A DNA stretch of 64,000 nucleotides from Chalciporus piperatus (lineage: Eukaryota; Basidiomycota; Agaricomycetes; Boletales; Boletaceae): positions 558,001 through 622,000 of the forward strand of contig JBBPTG010000004.1 of assembly GCA_038093975.1 (NCBI GenBank), written 5' to 3'. The notes beneath the pieces are model-generated. The model did no database searches, was not told the DNA's origin, and saw only the letters and a list, made by a program, of their open reading frames with translations. The position numbers were made by a program, and so were the translations under genes. Positions 61,401-64,000 of this stretch are shown here, one piece after another (within the stretch, counting starts at the first letter, position 1; each line of letters opens with the position of its first letter).

Positions 61401-62665
61401 GATGGGAAGCTTGATGGGTCTTACCTCGCGTTGGATATACTCGCATATTTTCTCTTTGACTACTTGACCCCTTGCAAGAGTCTTGATGGCCCCTTCGATG
61501 TCTTGGATATTGCCAAGTTGCGGGGTAGGCAGGTGGCCAGTCCGGATAATGGTCACGGCGGTGGCTGAATGATCGCCACCTGGAGAAGATGAGCCGATGC
61601 CTTGATCTTCTAGATGGAATTCATATGAGACACCCATTGGTAAGATATAAAGCAAGGACCGATATTGGGGGGTGTGGGTCAAGGGCTAACCGGGTACTGA
61701 CCTCCGGAATTCAAGTGACGTTGAACCTCTATTATGAAGTTCCACACCTCCGCGCATCCTTCTGGGTCCTGAAAGCTCAGGGCGTAGTCGGCTCCGTTGG
61801 GCTCCGTCCATACTATCAGGCTCTCTAGAAGTCGTGTGAGTGGGGGCCGAATAGATGGCGTGTTGGAATATATCCACGAAAGGGTGGCACCACTGGGAGG
61901 AAGTTTGCATACCTTGTTGCCGCTGGTAAACGTCATTGGAGCGGATGGCCGTTGAGAGAATAATTTTGTTAAAGTCTGCCTCTGAGCGGGCCACAAGGTA
62001 AGCTTGGTTGGCGTCGTCGAGCTGTCCGGAGCAGTACGCGGTGCCTTGATCAACCCATCGAGAGCCGACGAGTTCGTAAACCTTTGAAGATGATAAGCGT
62101 CGGTCAGAACGGGCCCTTGAGATCATGCAAAATGGCGGGAGGGCAACTAGGCAGGAGGGACGCGTAGGGTTTTGAATGAAAAGGAGAGGGGATTGTTACG
62201 AGGGAGCTGAACACGTTGCAAGTATGACGTCCCTGCCCGTTATGAAGATGGTGGCAGAGTGGAGGCCGTGTGTGCCTTTTGCCATGGAATGAGGTGGGAT
62301 GGACGTGAGAAGCTCACCTTGACACGTTTCAACTCTAATGACGCCTCAGGCGACTGCTGTTGTGAGTCCTGTTGAGTGACAGCCGGGTCTACGGCCTCGA
62401 CCATGGTGATGTGGTCATCCTTGACATGGTCACCAACGTGGTCGATGTCGCCAAAGATGTGGTCACGAGAATGCTGGAGCGCCATTTGAACGGGGTCGTT
62501 TGACTGAGTGAGACATGCAAGTTCGAGTTCGAGGGCTACCTGATGGCCAGGTGGAGGCAAGTCCGCGTGGTGCGAGGGTGATAACAAGTCATGGTCGAGG
62601 ATGTCGGCGTCGGAGTCGTGATTGGACGTAAGAGAAGATGATGGTGGAGCGTCCACGCCGCTCAT
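58440..62665 (-). CDS. PSY2: Protein phosphatase 4 regulatory subunit PSY2/SMEK
   Basis: Scaffold subunit that directs PP4 in the DNA-damage response and checkpoint recovery. The start MSGVDAPPSSSLTSNHDSD precedes an EVH1/RanBD-like domain (VYELVGSRWVDQGTAYCSG, ALSFQDPEGCAEVWNFIIEVQRHL). The SMEK core follows: RMPELHQGFDRCPEYG, DDPEFPTHKANYREFLHVN, IRKKVHHTYRLQFLKDVVLARALDD, IISHIQSDPVFLHDIVRLYV, RRDVAVQCLIGDSLKALLD-type helices. The C-terminus (58.4-59.3 kb) is low-complexity with SPSPAPAPSSPSPSPS repeats and KKP/KRRR basic patches, ending DPGAKDGDTG. About ten exons. Confidence 0.9.
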
Positions 62666-63857
62666 GACCACCTAAGACGACCTTTATCTGTGAATTTCGT
62701 CCACCAAATCCCTCCAGAAGAAATCCGAGATAGCGCTGAGTGCTGCTTATGAGGCAGTTCTGGTCTAAAGTTGAGTCGTCCTTTCAACGTCAACTCCAAC
62801 AACCCGTGAGAACGACCGCCCACTCTCCCCGCCGGAGACATCCGGGACCCGCTCAACGTCGTCCATGATCCTCAACATCACCGACGACCTCTACAATCCA
62901 ATGACGAGCCAGGCTGCGTAACTTCAGCTTGATAGCATGCACCATGCATGGCTTGCTATGAAGGGATGTTACGGCAATTCCAAACTATTTCAAGCTGCCG
63001 GCGGGATTAGACCATCTGTGATAGACATCGACGTGCGCTTACCGTGATATACGTCTCGTGTTTGATGTAGATAATTGCGTAGTGTATAGCTCAAGCAGAC
63101 CAAGACGATGTTCTGTTCCGGAAGGGTTTGTGGTAAGCTTTGTGGTACTTGAAGTAGCGGCATCTCCCACCCCACAGATCAAAGCATCGACAACAAGACT
63201 CTCAGTTTCTCTGGCGTTGCTCCCTGCATATTCTCGAAACGAGGCACGGTCCACGTTTGCAACTCTCTATCCAAACGTGTTTCCTGGTCTCGAGATTAGT
63301 TGTCGGTCACCGGTCAATTAAACAAAACCGGCCCAACTTCTAGGCCTCCTATTCCATGTCGGTCAATCACTTACAACAGACTGAAAGTGCTTTCAGTTCG
63401 TGGATTGCCTCGATTTCTGACATGTACAGGTCGGCGATGTATACCTTGTTCAGGGGCTATTGATCACATTCGAACCTACCCTTGCCAAACCCTTGCTTTG
63501 GCTTTCAGTTCCCAAAGGTTGGGTAGATGTTCAAATCTCTTGCCGAGGGTCATCACGGAGTCGGAGGAGACTGCAATTCAGGACGAGTCCAGTACAACAC
63601 CGCAAAAATGGATCGCGCATGGGAAGCGAAGCTAATATTCGTGTCCAAACGGGCATTTTTAAACGCTGGGAACGAAAACTGTTGCCCAAGTACGATTTGA
63701 AGTGTGTCCATGCCGTGACAGTTTGTCCCCGCTCTCCTGTCCCGCGCTGTGAGAATCCTCTTGAATTACGTAATAATTTACGCGAAATACGAATTTTTAT
63801 CCTCTGACGTTGACGCTGTTTCCTCTTGTCTCCCTCTGTCAATCCCTTCGCGTCAAA
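62666..63857. other. Divergent intergenic region between PSY2 and TOM20
   Basis: About 1.2 kb containing both promoters. A pyrimidine-rich run (about 63816-63850) just precedes the TOM20 start. Short open frames on both strands show no family features. No gene is called. Confidence 0.4.
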
Positions 63858-64000
63858 ATGACCAGGTCAACGACAATGTTCACCGTTGCCGGCCTCGCCG
63901 TCAGCGGTCTCGTTGCCTATGCTGTGTACTTTGATTACAGGCGGAGGACAGATGCCAGCTTCCGCAAACGACTTCGTACGTTGCACTTTAGTTCTTGCGC
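63858..64000 (+). CDS. TOM20: Mitochondrial import receptor TOM20, first exon (3' end outside window)
   Basis: Outer-membrane receptor that reads presequences. The first exon (63858 to about 63976) encodes MTRSTTMFTVAGLAVSGLVAYAVYFDYRRRTDASFRKRL, an N-terminal membrane anchor followed by YFDYRRRTDASFRK, the signature of TOM20. A GTACGT donor follows and the rest of the gene lies beyond the window. Confidence 0.85.
   Translation, partial: MTRSTTMFTVAGLAVSGLVAYAVYFDYRRRTDASFRKRLRTLHFSSC

Noticed and set aside
62662..63842. Several short frames in the PSY2-TOM20 spacer
   Set aside because: None has a recognisable domain, and none joins to a longer model with good splice sites. The region reads as two promoters.

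Overview
The window is nuclear DNA of a filamentous basidiomycete, most likely a mushroom-forming agaricomycete. Genes are dense, lie on both strands and are cut by many short GT-AG introns of about 50-80 bases. The protein set (neurofibromin-type RasGAP, PSY2, RCF2, AsaB/CmcJ-type oxidoreductase, BTB protein, small cysteine-rich secreted proteins) is fungal. No operon, CRISPR array, transposon or viral gene was seen. The species was not identified, and gene ends are inferred by conceptual splicing without transcript data. 

Layout. 1-13.7 kb: the 3' part of an IRA/NF1 RasGAP, a coiled-coil protein, two tandem 8-cysteine secreted mini-proteins, and a WBP2-like GRAM protein. 13.8-16.7 kb: CDC7 kinase, flanked by an inverted pair of almost identical intron-containing tRNA-Arg genes. 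16.8-28.3 kb: a membrane-anchored ubiquitin protease, a 95-residue basic protein, a DUF1992 mitochondrial protein, P5C dehydrogenase, a BTB protein, a PPIL4/Cyp6-type cyclophilin and a doubtful small gene. 28.3-29.9 kb: an AsaB-like oxidoreductase and two tRNAs. 30-44.9 kb: a transmembrane FG nucleoporin, cytochrome b5, RCF2, Nup98 and, divergent from Nup98, the second-largest subunit of RNA polymerase I. 45-64 kb: an unrecognised regulatory-looking protein, a long Gln/Pro-rich protein ending in three C2H2 fingers, an NDUFAF5-like methyltransferase, acyl-protein thioesterase, TRM10, tandem tRNA-Asn genes, PSY2 (PP4 subunit), and the first exon of TOM20. 

Shared themes. Most genes are housekeeping. 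Mitochondrial function is represented by RCF2, NDUFAF5, P5CDH, DUF1992 and TOM20. Nuclear pore and RNA functions are represented by two FG nucleoporins, Pol I, cyclophilin and TRM10. 

Most notable observations. (1) A 1301-residue protein joins an N-terminal membrane span to C-terminal FG repeats, the layout of vertebrate POM121. (2) Nup98 ends exactly at the His-Phe of its autocleavage site, with a stop codon where the catalytic Ser would be. (3) Two tandem mini-proteins carry the hydrophobin-like C-CC-C-C-CC-C order in about 60 mature residues. (4) Three zinc-finger exons splice in frame onto the long Gln/Pro-rich protein. (5) Duplicated tRNA genes keep identical exons while their introns have diverged.
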